Source of the DNA: DASTPP01 sp035762175
GTDB lineage: Bacteria > Myxococcota_A > Polyangia > Polyangiales > Polyangiaceae
Assembly: GCA_035762175.1 (NCBI GenBank)
Contig: DASTPP010000061.1
Span: forward strand, 1 to 15,058
DNA: 15,058 nt
Reading direction: 5' to 3'
Of the stretch, positions 5,677-13,295 are shown one piece after another. The position numbers and the translations under genes are program-made. Position 1 is the first letter of the stretch. Every line of letters starts with the position of its first letter. The notes below the pieces were generated by a model. That model ran no database searches and was not told where the DNA came from. It worked only from the letters and a program-made list of their open reading frames with translations.

Positions 5677-7809
5677 TTAGCGCGAAATCAGCCACCAGAG
5701 TAGCGCCACGCCGAAGCTCACGAGGAACACGAGCAGCGCGACCGCGACGAGCAGGCCGCCCGACCGCCGCTTCGCGAGCGGGGCACGTACGCTCTGGGCG
5801 AGCGAGGGCTTCATGGGCGAGTACGCCCCCGGCGCCGGGGGCGAGCGGAGGGGGCCGCCGACGGAGGGCGCGATCGCGAAGGCCGGCGAGGCGATCGGCA
5901 TGATCGAGGCCAGGCCCCCGAAGGGCTGCGCGTGCATGGGCGTCGCCAGGCGCAGGCCCAGGCCCTCGATCGACATGCCGTGGGGCACCTCGTGCGGCAC
6001 CCGCTCGCGGCGCCACGCGGGGCCGTCGACGGTGCGCTCTTCGCTGACCGCCACCCACGAGCTCAGGCGGGTCGCGATCTGGTAGGCGAGCCCGGCCGCC
6101 TCGATGCTCGCGTCGAGCCCGGCGCGCGGGCCGCCGGCGGCGACGCGCATCTCGAGATCGTCGACCCGCTCGCGGCCGAAGAGCGTGACGACGGCCTGAT
6201 CGCCCTCGCCCGGCCCGAGCGCCGGCAGCTCGACGGTCTGCTCCCAGAGGCCCTCGTCGGTCACGCCGCGGACGCGCAGCGCGCCCCCCTCGGGCCGGGC
6301 CTTGACCGCGACGAGGACCGGGGCGCCCGCGTACAGGTCGGGCAGGTGCTCGGGGGCGAAGGCGACGAGGGCGTCGCCCTCGATCGACAGGTCGGTGACG
6401 ATGGGCGCGTCGGTGCGGGCGACGAGCCGCCGCGCCGCGCGCTCCGGGTCCTCGCCGAGGCCGATGACGATCTCGACGCCGCGCCCGGCGCGCGCCGCCG
6501 GCGCCGTGAGCGAGCGGTTGACGGCCGAGCCGACCCCCACCGCGTGCAGGCGCGAGCCCGCGGGCAGCCGCTCGTGCAGCGTCGACACGATCTCTTGCTC
6601 GAACCCGATCTGCCCGTCGGTCACCAGCACCACCTGCCGCTGGGCGTTCGGCCGCGGCCGCGCGAGCGCCGCGAGCAGGCCGCTGCGCATCTCGGTGCCG
6701 CCGCCCGCCCGCAGCCGCGCGACCCACGCCCGCGCCTCGCCGAGCGCCTCGCGCGTGGCCGCCACCGGGCCGGGCCGGAAGCGCCGCGCCGCGTCCGAGA
6801 ACTCGATGAGCTCGATCTGGTCGCGCTCGGTGAGCGTCGCGAGCAGCGCGAGCACCACGCGGCGCGCCTGCTCGAGCGGCTCGCCGTGCATCGAGCCGCT
6901 CGTGTCGAGCAGGACGATGAGGTCGCGCGGCACCGGCCGCGGGGCCGCCTCGCGCGGCGGCGGCACCAGCGTCACGAGGGCGTACGCCTCGCCCGCGGTG
7001 GGCGACCCCTCCGGCGGCCGCGCCGCCCGCGCCGTCGCGGAGGCCCGCGGGGCCGCGACGCGCCAGCGCACGACCAGGTCGCGATCGAGCCGCGCGCCCG
7101 CGCCGTCGGCGAGCCGCACGCGCGCGCCCCCGGCCTCGAGCGCGACGCGGTGCGAGGGCGACTCGGGCCGCGACCGGCCGTCGAGCGCGTCGCCGATCGC
7201 GAGGTCGACCGACGCGCGCGCCTCGAGCGGGCGCTCGGACACCTCGACCGCGATCGCGGCCGCGTCGGGCACCCGCCCCGGGCCGCCCTCGTAGCGCGGC
7301 GCCACCACCGTCGGGAAGCGCCACTCCCAGCCGCCCTCGTCCGTCCAGACCAGGCGCTGGTCGAGCGTGATCTCGGCCACGACCTCGGCCCCCGGCGGAA
7401 TGTTGCCGACCTGCTGCGTGAAGACGCTCGAGCGCTCTTGATCGAGCAGCGCCGCCGTCTTGCCCTCGACGAGCGCCTGCTCGAAGCGCTCGCGCGCCGC
7501 CTCGCGCCGGTCGACCTGGCCGACCACCCGGCGCCCGTCGAGCGTGAAGGCGAAGCCGCTCACGGCCGCGTCGGCCGGCAGGGGCAGCGTGTACGTGACC
7601 GAGAGCGCCTCGGCGTGCACGTTGCGGAAGCGCTGCTCGACCACCACGCGCGCGATGCCGCCGCCGGCCGCCGCGCGCAGCGCGGTCGACGCGAGCGGCA
7701 GCGAGCGCCCGTCGGGCGCCACCAGGCGCGAGGGCGAAGGCGGGGCGGGCTCGCGGTAGGGCGAAGTACGCATCACGGGCGAGCGGGGCGAGATCAACGA
7801 GGGGGTCAT
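5677..7809 (-). CDS. VIT and von Willebrand factor A domain protein, C-terminal membrane anchor
   Basis: The start is the ATG at 7809 with AGGAGA 7-8 bases upstream; the longer open frame above it is not coding. The product is 710 residues. Residues about 28-165 form a VIT (inter-alpha-trypsin-inhibitor type) domain: VEQRFRNVHAEALSVTYTLP, DGRRVVGQVDRREAARERFE, FTQQVGNIPPG. The vWA domain starts near 296 with the metal-binding MIDAS motif D302-T-S-G-S306, T372 (GGGTEM) and TDG (397-399). After a beta-rich region comes a Pro/Ala/Met-rich stretch, and the protein ends in KRRSGG plus a membrane helix (about 685-708) with no LPXTG motif. That gives a tail-anchored protein. Such proteins usually act in adhesion or complex assembly; the partner here is unknown. 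Confidence 0.88.
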   Translation of the reverse strand: MTPSLISPRSPVMRTSPYREPAPPSPSRLVAPDGRSLPLASTALRAAAGGGIARVVVEQRFRNVHAEALSVTYTLPLPADAAVSGFAFTLDGRRVVGQVDRREAARERFEQALVEGKTAALLDQERSSVFTQQVGNIPPGAEVVAEITLDQRLVWTDEGGWEWRFPTVVAPRYEGGPGRVPDAAAIAVEVSERPLEARASVDLAIGDALDGRSRPESPSHRVALEAGGARVRLADGAGARLDRDLVVRWRVAAPRASATARAARPPEGSPTAGEAYALVTLVPPPREAAPRPVPRDLIVLLDTSGSMHGEPLEQARRVVLALLATLTERDQIELIEFSDAARRFRPGPVAATREALGEARAWVARLRAGGGTEMRSGLLAALARPRPNAQRQVVLVTDGQIGFEQEIVSTLHERLPAGSRLHAVGVGSAVNRSLTAPAARAGRGVEIVIGLGEDPERAARRLVARTDAPIVTDLSIEGDALVAFAPEHLPDLYAGAPVLVAVKARPEGGALRVRGVTDEGLWEQTVELPALGPGEGDQAVVTLFGRERVDDLEMRVAAGGPRAGLDASIEAAGLAYQIATRLSSWVAVSEERTVDGPAWRRERVPHEVPHGMSIEGLGLRLATPMHAQPFGGLASIMPIASPAFAIAPSVGGPLRSPPAPGAYSPMKPSLAQSVRAPLAKRRSGGLLVAVALLVFLVSFGVALLWWLISR

Positions 7810-8061
7810 GGCCGGTCTCCTGGGCTTTGACCGACCAACGCAAGGCGCCCCGAGCTTATGACAAAGTTTTTTTCGCCGGGGCCCCGTCCCGCGCTCGCCC
7901 TCGAATCGGGCGCCGCCGGCCCGGGCCGCGGAAGATCGCGCCGCCCTCGCCCGTACCACCGCAACTCGCCGCCGGCGCTGCGCCCCGCTGGTCGAGGCGC
8001 GGGGGCGCGGGGGCGGGCGGCGCCCTCCGAGGCGGCAGGGGCGTGCTACGCCTAAGGCTCG
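7810..8061. promoter_or_regulatory. Divergent intergenic region with AT-rich island
   Basis: The 252 bases separate the leftward vWA gene from the rightward STAS-like gene, so both promoters should lie here. A short AT-rich island (about 7856-7875, CTTATGACAAAG followed by a run of seven T) stands out in the GC-rich background and sits 50-65 bases before the vWA start. I cannot assign a convincing -35/-10 pair. Confidence 0.35.
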
Positions 8062-8454
8062 ATGCTCGAGTCCGCGCGCACCCGTCATTGGAGCGTCCGG
8101 CGAGACGTCACCCAGAACGTCGTCTGGCTCGTGCGTTCGTCCGAGCCCTACCACTCGGCCGAAGAAATCCAAGCGTCGTTCGACCCGATCTACCGGGCGC
8201 TCGCCGTGGTGCCGCGCGACCGCTCGTCCCTCATCATCGACGTGCGCGAGGCGCGCTGGCGCAACGACGCGAGCTTCGAGGACGCGACGGCCCCGCACCG
8301 GCGGCGCCTGGTCGAGGGCTTCACGCGCGTCGGGCTGCTCGTGCGCACGACGCTCGGCAAGCTGCAGGCCCAGCGCCTCTCGCGCGCCGAGGGCCTCGGC
8401 TGGGTCGCCTTCGACGACGAGCGCCTCGCCCACGCCTACGCCCTCGGCCGCTGA
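8062..8454 (+). CDS. Small STAS/SpoIIAA-like hypothetical protein
   Basis: A 130-residue protein starting at an ATG preceded by AAGG. It has no signal peptide or membrane segment, so it is cytosolic. The order of strands and helices (WSVRRDVTQNVVWLVRS, EEIQASFDPIYRALAVVP, SSLIIDVREARWRNDASFED, APHRRRLVEGFTRVGLLVRT, GKLQAQRLSRAEGLGWVAF, DDERLAHAYALGR) resembles single-domain SpoIIAA/STAS-like proteins. In these, a helix after the central strand pair is a docking surface, and some members are phosphorylated on Ser. Similar short proteins are frequent in myxobacterial genomes. The fold call rests on pattern only; the function is unknown. It is divergent from the vWA gene and convergent with the peroxiredoxin gene. 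Confidence 0.65.
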   Translation: MLESARTRHWSVRRDVTQNVVWLVRSSEPYHSAEEIQASFDPIYRALAVVPRDRSSLIIDVREARWRNDASFEDATAPHRRRLVEGFTRVGLLVRTTLGKLQAQRLSRAEGLGWVAFDDERLAHAYALGR

Positions 8455-8481
8455 GGCGGGGGCGAGGGCGCGGCGGCGGGG

Positions 8482-8495
8482 GCGGGGGCGCCCGC
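8482..8495. terminator. Possible bidirectional terminator hairpin
   Basis: GCGGG and CCCGC pair around GGCG in the 43-base gap between the convergent STAS-like and peroxiredoxin genes. No T-tract. Weak call. Confidence 0.2.
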
Positions 8496-8497
8496 GC

Positions 8498-9217
8498 TCA
8501 GAGCTGCGCCAGCCAGGCCTCGAGATCGTCGGCGCCGCCGATGTGCTTGCCGTCGACGAACACCTGGGGCGTCGACTGCTTGCCGCTGACGGCGCGCAGC
8601 CGGCGCGGCGTCGCCGGCAGCTCGTCGTAGGCCCAGCCCCGCTCGTCGAGTAGGCGCTTGGCCTTGGTGCAGTAGCCGCAGCCGGGCTTGGTGAAGAGCA
8701 CGACGTCGCGCGGGGCCTCGGCCTCGGGGGCCAGGTGGCGCAGCATCGTGTCCGCGTCGGACACCTGGAAGGGGTCGCCCTCGACCTCGGGCTCGATGAA
8801 CATCTTCTTGATGACGCCGTCCTCGACGAGCATCGAGTAGCGCCACGAGCGCGGGCCGAAGCCGAGCGAGCGCTTGTCGACGAGCATGCCCATCTTCTCG
8901 GTGAACTCGCCGTTGCCGTCGGGCAAGAAGGTGATGCGCTCGGCGTTCTGGTCCTTCGACCAGGCCTCCATCACGAACGCGTCGTTGACCGACACGCACA
9001 CGACGTCGTCGACCCCGAGCTTCTTGAACGCCGGCGCCAGCTCGTTGTAGCGCGGCACGTGGCTGCTCGAACAAGTCGGCGTGAAGGCGCCCGGCAGGGC
9101 GAAGACGACGACGCGCTTGCCCTTGAAGATGCTCTCCGACGTCACGTCCTTCCAGGCCCCGCCCTGGCGGGTGCGGAACGTGACCTCGGGGACGCGCTGG
9201 CCTTCGATGTTCTTCAT
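8498..9217 (-). CDS. Hybrid peroxiredoxin-glutaredoxin (glutathione-dependent peroxidase)
   Basis: The start is the ATG at 9217 with GAGG 6 bases upstream. The longer open frame to 9364 would cross the regulatory region and is rejected. The product is 239 residues. Residues 1-160 are a Prx5-type peroxiredoxin with the active site PGAFTPTC, peroxidatic C49, T46, and the conserved arginine in GPRSWRYSM (R126). Residues 170-239 are a glutaredoxin: C180-G-Y-C183, TPQVFVDG (cis-Pro loop) and HIGGADDLEAWL. Known hybrids of this type reduce hydrogen peroxide and alkyl peroxides with glutathione, the glutaredoxin half recycling the peroxiredoxin half. It acts in the cytosol. Its divergent neighbour is OxyR, which likely induces it under peroxide stress. 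Confidence 0.95.
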   Translation of the reverse strand: MKNIEGQRVPEVTFRTRQGGAWKDVTSESIFKGKRVVVFALPGAFTPTCSSSHVPRYNELAPAFKKLGVDDVVCVSVNDAFVMEAWSKDQNAERITFLPDGNGEFTEKMGMLVDKRSLGFGPRSWRYSMLVEDGVIKKMFIEPEVEGDPFQVSDADTMLRHLAPEAEAPRDVVLFTKPGCGYCTKAKRLLDERGWAYDELPATPRRLRAVSGKQSTPQVFVDGKHIGGADDLEAWLAQL

Positions 9218-9318
9218 GGTTCGCCTCTCTCTCCTCTTTCGGGGCCGCCCGCGAAGGGGGGGCGCCACGTTCGGGCCCCCCGGCGGGGCGACAAAGGGCA
9301 GTATGGGGCCGCTTCTTT

Positions 9319-9362
9319 GATTGGTCCAAGACGAGTTGTCGATTAGAGTGATAGGTCGAGAC
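9319..9362. promoter_or_regulatory. Candidate OxyR binding region
   Basis: GATTGGTCC-AAGAC (9319-9332) and GATAGGTCG-AGAC (9350-9362) are near-identical direct repeats 31 bases apart, about three helical turns. A third GATTAG lies at 9341. E. coli OxyR contacts ATAG-type elements at roughly one-turn spacing. The site overlaps the region just before the oxyR start, which fits autoregulation plus control of the divergent peroxiredoxin gene. Inference only. Confidence 0.4.
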
Positions 9363-9366
9363 AATC

Positions 9367-10410
9367 ATGGCCGCCCCCGTCGACCTCACCCTCCGCCAGC
9401 TCGAGTACGCCGTCGCCGTCGCCGACACCCTCGGCTTCCACCGCGCCGCCGAGCGCTGCCACGTCTCGCAGCCGACGCTGAGCGCGCAGGTCGCCCAGCT
9501 CGAGGCCGCGCTCGGCGTGCGCCTCTTCGAGCGCGACCGCCGCCGCGTGCTCGTCACCCCCGCCGGCGCCGAGCTCGTCGAGCGCGCCCGGCGCGTCCTG
9601 CTCGAGGCCGAAGATCTCGCCGCCGCCGCCGCGCGCGCGCGCGACCCGCTCTCGGGCGAGCTGCGCGTCGGGGTCATCCCCACCCTCGCGCCTTACCTCT
9701 TGCCCGAGGTCACCCCCCTGCTCGCCGAGCGCTACCCGCGCCTGCGCCCCGTCTTCCGCGAATCGCGAACGGCCGAGCTCGTCGCCGAGCTCGACCGCGG
9801 CGCCCTCGACGCCGGCCTGCTCGCCCTCGTCGACGAGCTCGAGCCTTACGCGCGCGTCGAGGTGATGAAAGACCCCTTCGTCGTCGCGATGCCCAAGGGC
9901 CACCCCCTCGCCGTCAAGGCCCGCGTCGGCCTCGCCGAGCTCGCCGCCGAGACGGTGCTCCTGCTCGACGAGGGCCACTGCATGCGCGCCCAGGCCCTCG
10001 CGCTCTGCGCCCAGGGCGGCGCCCGCGAGGCCGCCTTCCGGGCGACCAGCCTCGCCACGCTCGCGCAGATGGTCTCCGCCGGCGCCGGCGTCACGCTCCT
10101 GCCCTCGATCGCGCTCGAGGTCGAGAACCGCCGCGGCCAGCTCGAGCTCCGCCCGCTCGAGCCGCCCGCCCCCTTCCGCACCGTCGCGCTCGCCTTCCGC
10201 CCGAGCTCGCCGCTCGCCGGCGCCCTGCGCGAGCTCGGCGCCACCCTGCGCCGCGCCTTCGCCCGCCCCGCCGCGGCCCGCGCGGGCGCGACCCGCCCGA
10301 AAGACGCGAGCGCGGGCGTGACTCGCCCGGGAGACGCGAGCGCGGACGCGCCCCGCTCGAAAGCGGCCCGCGCGAAAGAAGCCGCCGCGGCCGGGGCCCC
10401 TCAGAAGTAG
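9367..10410 (+). CDS. oxyR: OxyR-type LysR-family peroxide sensor regulator
   Basis: A 347-residue LysR-family protein. The N-terminal winged helix-turn-helix spans about residues 8-65 (LRQLEYAVAVADTLGFHRAA, CHVSQPTLSAQVAQLE, GVRLFERD), followed by the linker helix and the substrate-like domain. The segment LLLLDEGHCMRAQALALC holds C205 and C214 in the same context and spacing as E. coli OxyR C199/C208, the disulfide switch that senses peroxide. The ATG at 9367 has only a weak upstream GAG/AGG. The last 45 residues are an extra Ala/Arg/Lys-rich tail with three 10-residue repeats (308-337) that usual OxyR proteins of about 305 residues lack. It is divergent from its probable target, the peroxiredoxin-glutaredoxin gene, and its last 10 bases overlap the convergent DUF4105 gene. 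Confidence 0.92.
   Translation: MAAPVDLTLRQLEYAVAVADTLGFHRAAERCHVSQPTLSAQVAQLEAALGVRLFERDRRRVLVTPAGAELVERARRVLLEAEDLAAAAARARDPLSGELRVGVIPTLAPYLLPEVTPLLAERYPRLRPVFRESRTAELVAELDRGALDAGLLALVDELEPYARVEVMKDPFVVAMPKGHPLAVKARVGLAELAAETVLLLDEGHCMRAQALALCAQGGAREAAFRATSLATLAQMVSAGAGVTLLPSIALEVENRRGQLELRPLEPPAPFRTVALAFRPSSPLAGALRELGATLRRAFARPAAARAGATRPKDASAGVTRPGDASADAPRSKAARAKEAAAAGAPQK
10288..10377 (+). repeat. 30-bp in-frame repeat in the OxyR tail
   Basis: Three consecutive 30-base units (10288, 10318, 10348) encode ATRPKDASAG, VTRPGDASAD and APRSKAARAK. The first two are close copies; the third is diverged. The repeat stays in frame. Confidence 0.75.
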
Positions 10411-12593
10411 AAGTACGAGACGAGCTGGCCCTCGAGCGCGAGCGGCTGCTTGCGCCCCTCGAGCGAGAGGGCGCCGTCGCGCGCGTAGGCCCAGCGCAGC
10501 GTGCCCTGCGCCTCCCAGGTCGAGCGGGGCTCTTGCGCCGGCAGCCAGAGCCAGCGCCCCGTGCCCACGAAGACGAGCTCGTCGGCGAGCCGGAGGCGCA
10601 CGCCGCCCGAGGGCCCCACCCCGGCGCGCAGCGGCAGGCCCCCGGGCCCGCGCCCCTTGAGCGAGGCCGAGCCGAGCAGCTCGACGTCGGCCATGCCGAA
10701 GGCGAGCAGCCGGTTGTCCCAGAAGCCGAGCGCGAGGCCGCCGCCGCCGCCGATGAGGCCCGCGAAGCAGTCGCGGCAGCCCGCGTCGCGCCCGCGCGTG
10801 CCCCCGACGCGGACCTTCCACGACGCCTGCTGGTCGAAGCGGCTCAGCGGCGTCAGCGACATCACCCGCACGAGCGAGACGTCTTCGACCTGCGGCGAGC
10901 GGCCCCGGGGCCAGAAGCGCAGGCGCGTCGGCAAGAACTCGATCTGCGCCGTCTCGGGGAAGCCCCGCGGCGCATCGGCCAGATCGTGCAGCGCAAGCCG
11001 GCCGTCGAGGGTGAAGAACGAGCCGCCGCGCTCCGAATAGCCGAAGCCGGGGCCCAGCCGGCCCGAGCCGTGCCCCGCGTCGGGCTGCTCGCGCAGGGGC
11101 GGGTCGACCCGGAGCTCGTCGCTCGGCAGGGCGATCTCGGCGCGCCGCTCGAGCAGTCGTTGCTTGAGCTTGGCGCCGGGGCCCTCGCGCTCGGCGTCGA
11201 CGAGCTCCTTCGCGTGGCGGACGTCGATGAAGTCGGCGGCCGCGTCGAGCACCCGCACCTGCCGCTCGGGCGCCATCGCGGCGGGCAGGCGCGCCGAGGG
11301 GTCCCGGGCGAGCGCCTCGACCGCGTCGCGCTCCTCGGCCGAGAGACCCTCGATTCGCTTGCGGAACTGCGTGCGCAGCGAGGGCCGGAAGCGCACCCGG
11401 TGCACGAGCCCCTCGTTGGCGAGCAGCGCCTTGATCGTGTCGACGGGCACGACGGGCGTGCCGACCTTGTCGAGCAGGCGCAGGCGCGGGTCGGCGACCT
11501 CGAGCGCCCCGAGCACGTGGTACGAGCAGTTCTCGGTCAGGTAGTAATAGTCGAAGTAGGTCGAGCCGAGCTCCCAGAGGTGCGCGACCAGCACGGCGAC
11601 CTGCGGCGGGCTCAGATCGAGGTCGTACTCCCAAAGGTCGCGCGACTCGTAGTCGTTGTACTCGCGAACTTTGTAATAATACGGGTAAAGGTTGAACACC
11701 CCGGGGAAGAGCCCGGTCAGCCCCTTGACCGCGTAGAGCAGGGCGTTCGGCGTGTCGACCGTCGCCGAGTAATCGACCCCGTAGTCGAGCAGCTGCAGCC
11801 GCCGCCCCTCGGCCCCCGGGTCGCCCTTGTTCAGCCGCAAGAACGTGTGGCCGAAGGCCGACGCGGGGTTATTCAGATAGTACGACGAGAAGATGACCGT
11901 GGCCGAGCGCGCCTTCAGCCGCCCCCAGAACTCTTCGAAGCGCGGGCAGGCGACCTGCGGCAGCCGCCCCGCGTCGATCGCGAGCTCGCGGCTCAGCCAC
12001 GCGTAGCGCGCCGGAAAGCGGCAGAGCGGGTGCTGCTGCCTGCCCGTGTACGCGCCCGGCGGGTCGAAGAAGCCCCGCAGCGTCGCCTCGAGCTCGGCCT
12101 GCGGGTCCGACGCGCCCCGCGGCGAGGCGAAGAAGCCGGCGCCGTCGGCCTCGCTCTTGTAGCCGCCGAACAGCGACGAGCGCCAGTGGCCGAGCCGCAG
12201 CCAGGGCGTCGACTCGGCGAGGCGCCGGCGGCGGGCCTCGGCGACCAGCGCCAGGGCGTACGGGTCGGCGGGGCGCTGGGCGCTCACCGCGGCCGCCGGC
12301 ACCGCCCCGGCGGCCGCGGGCGCCGAAGCTCCGGCGGTCGTGGGTGCCGAGGCTGTGGTCGCGGGCGCCGAGGCTACGGTGGTCGCGGGCGCCGAACCTC
12401 CGGCGGCCGCGGGCGCCGAGGCTGTGGTCGCGGGCGCCAAACCTCCGGCGGCCGCGGGCGTCGAGGCGCCGGCGGCGGGCGCGTCGGGGCGCGGCGCGCG
12501 GGGCGCGCCGGCCGGTTGGGCCGAGGCGGGGCCCGCGGCAGCGAGCGCGAGGGCCGCGGCCACGGCGCGCCAAAAAAGACGAAAGGGGCTCAC
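10401..12593 (-). CDS. Exported DUF4105 (Lnb-like) protein
   Basis: The start is a GTG at 12593 with AAAGGGG 8 bases before it. The product is 730 residues: signal peptide 1-25 (FRLFWRAVAAALALAAA, then ASA|Q), an Ala/Thr/Pro repeat linker to about 105, then a DUF4105/Lnb N-terminal-type domain. Conserved pieces are IFSSYYLNNPASAFGHTFLRL (H249), LLDYGVDYSA, GLFPGVFNLYPYYYKVREYN, RDLWEYDLDLS and YYLTENCSYHVLGAL (C356). H249 and C356 are plausible catalytic residues of the NlpC/P60-like fold proposed for this family; a relative in Bacteroides is reported as a lipoprotein N-acyltransferase. The C-terminal ~250 residues look beta-rich and end LVSYFYF, suggesting an outer-membrane barrel rather than membrane helices. 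It follows the DUF3015 gene on the same strand. Confidence 0.85.
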   Translation of the reverse strand: MSPFRLFWRAVAAALALAAAGPASAQPAGAPRAPRPDAPAAGASTPAAAGGLAPATTASAPAAAGGSAPATTVASAPATTASAPTTAGASAPAAAGAVPAAAVSAQRPADPYALALVAEARRRRLAESTPWLRLGHWRSSLFGGYKSEADGAGFFASPRGASDPQAELEATLRGFFDPPGAYTGRQQHPLCRFPARYAWLSRELAIDAGRLPQVACPRFEEFWGRLKARSATVIFSSYYLNNPASAFGHTFLRLNKGDPGAEGRRLQLLDYGVDYSATVDTPNALLYAVKGLTGLFPGVFNLYPYYYKVREYNDYESRDLWEYDLDLSPPQVAVLVAHLWELGSTYFDYYYLTENCSYHVLGALEVADPRLRLLDKVGTPVVPVDTIKALLANEGLVHRVRFRPSLRTQFRKRIEGLSAEERDAVEALARDPSARLPAAMAPERQVRVLDAAADFIDVRHAKELVDAEREGPGAKLKQRLLERRAEIALPSDELRVDPPLREQPDAGHGSGRLGPGFGYSERGGSFFTLDGRLALHDLADAPRGFPETAQIEFLPTRLRFWPRGRSPQVEDVSLVRVMSLTPLSRFDQQASWKVRVGGTRGRDAGCRDCFAGLIGGGGGLALGFWDNRLLAFGMADVELLGSASLKGRGPGGLPLRAGVGPSGGVRLRLADELVFVGTGRWLWLPAQEPRSTWEAQGTLRWAYARDGALSLEGRKQPLALEGQLVSYFYF
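12346..12468 (-). repeat. In-frame minisatellite in the DUF4105 linker
   Basis: A 24-base segment at 12346-12369 recurs exactly at 12415-12438 (69 bases, 23 codons, apart). CCTCCGGCGGCCGCGGGCG recurs at 12397 and 12442 (15 codons apart). All spacings are multiples of three, so the Ala/Thr/Pro linker can lengthen or shorten without a frameshift. Confidence 0.7.
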
Positions 12594-12608
12594 GACGGAA
12601 GCCCCTTT
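12572..12608 (-). terminator. Intrinsic terminator overlapping the DUF4105 start
   Basis: On the minus strand AAAGGGGCT and AGCCCCTTT pair perfectly around a 9-base loop (12591-12599) and are followed by CGTC and six T. This is a canonical intrinsic terminator 37 bases after the DUF3015 stop. Its 5' arm is the ribosome-binding site of the DUF4105 gene, the GTG start is in the loop, and the 3' arm and T-run are codons 2-7. Confidence 0.75.
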
Positions 12609-12644
12609 GCGCCGCCCGCACCTCGGGTCAAGCAGCGAACGCGC

Positions 12645-13244
12645 TCAGCCGAGGTTGCGGCAGGCGAGCGTCGCGTCACTCTTCAGCGTCGTGATGACCG
12701 AGTCGCCGACGGCGCCGCTCGAGACGCGGGCGTTGGGGAAGATCTTCTTGTAGCTCTTCTGCAGCTTCGCGCCCACGGCCTTGTCGTTGCCGCAGCCGGC
12801 GAGCGACGACAGGCTCGAGATGGTCTCGCCCGAGCCGCGCGCGATGTCTTTCGCGAGCGCCTCGCGGTTGGTCTCGACGAAGGCCTTGGCGCTGTTCGCG
12901 CCGCCCTCGGCGTCGACGCAGTTGCTCGTGCCGCTGGTGATGCCGAAGGTCTGGGTGGCCGACGTGGCGTTCGTCGTCGCGGCGAAGATCTGCACGATGC
13001 CGGGCTTGGCGCCGAACAGAATCGACCCGAGGCCGCAGCCGGCCGTGCCGTACTTGGGGCCGCCCGGCGGGGTCGAGGCCGCCGCCGCCGTCGTCGTCGT
13101 GTTGGTCGCCGCCGCCGCCTGGTCGACCGCGCCGGCGGCCTTCTGGGCCGCCTCGCCCGCCTTCGTCTCTGCCGGCTTGTCTTGGGCGAGGGCGCCGCTA
13201 CACACCAGCATGAGCCCGAGCGCGCTGAGAATCGCTTTACGCAT
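12645..13244 (-). CDS. Exported DUF3015 protein
   Basis: The start is the ATG at 13244, with GGAGG 6 bases upstream; the longer open frame to 13319 crosses the promoter and is rejected. The product is 199 residues with a signal peptide (MRKAILSALGLMLVCSGALA|Q), an Ala/Thr/Gln-rich spacer to about 60, and a DUF3015 domain. The family signature is clear: AGCGLGSILFG, GIVQIFAATTNATSATQTFG and ITSGTSNC. Four cysteines (C70, C109, C141, C195) in the mature part could form two disulfides in the periplasm. The family has no known function. It lies 51 bases upstream of the DUF4105 gene on the same strand, so the two may be co-expressed when the intervening terminator is read through. Confidence 0.9.
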   Translation of the reverse strand: MRKAILSALGLMLVCSGALAQDKPAETKAGEAAQKAAGAVDQAAAATNTTTTAAAASTPPGGPKYGTAGCGLGSILFGAKPGIVQIFAATTNATSATQTFGITSGTSNCVDAEGGANSAKAFVETNREALAKDIARGSGETISSLSSLAGCGNDKAVGAKLQKSYKKIFPNARVSSGAVGDSVITTLKSDATLACRNLG

Positions 13245-13295
13245 TGTAAACCTCCGTAACGGGTGGCCGAGGGCTTCCCAACGTCGGAGCCGCCT

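Noticed and set aside
5932..7830. 632-codon plus-strand open frame
   Set aside because: Antisense to the VIT-vWA gene, Arg/Asp-rich with no recognisable domain.
7812..8433. N-terminal extension of the VIT-vWA protein
   Set aside because: It overlaps the oppositely oriented STAS-like gene, is low-complexity, and the ATG at 7809 has an AGGAGA ribosome-binding site.
9218..9364. N-terminal extension of the peroxiredoxin-glutaredoxin protein
   Set aside because: The 49 extra residues lie over the intergenic regulatory region, and the internal ATG at 9217 has a good ribosome-binding site and the family's usual N-terminus.
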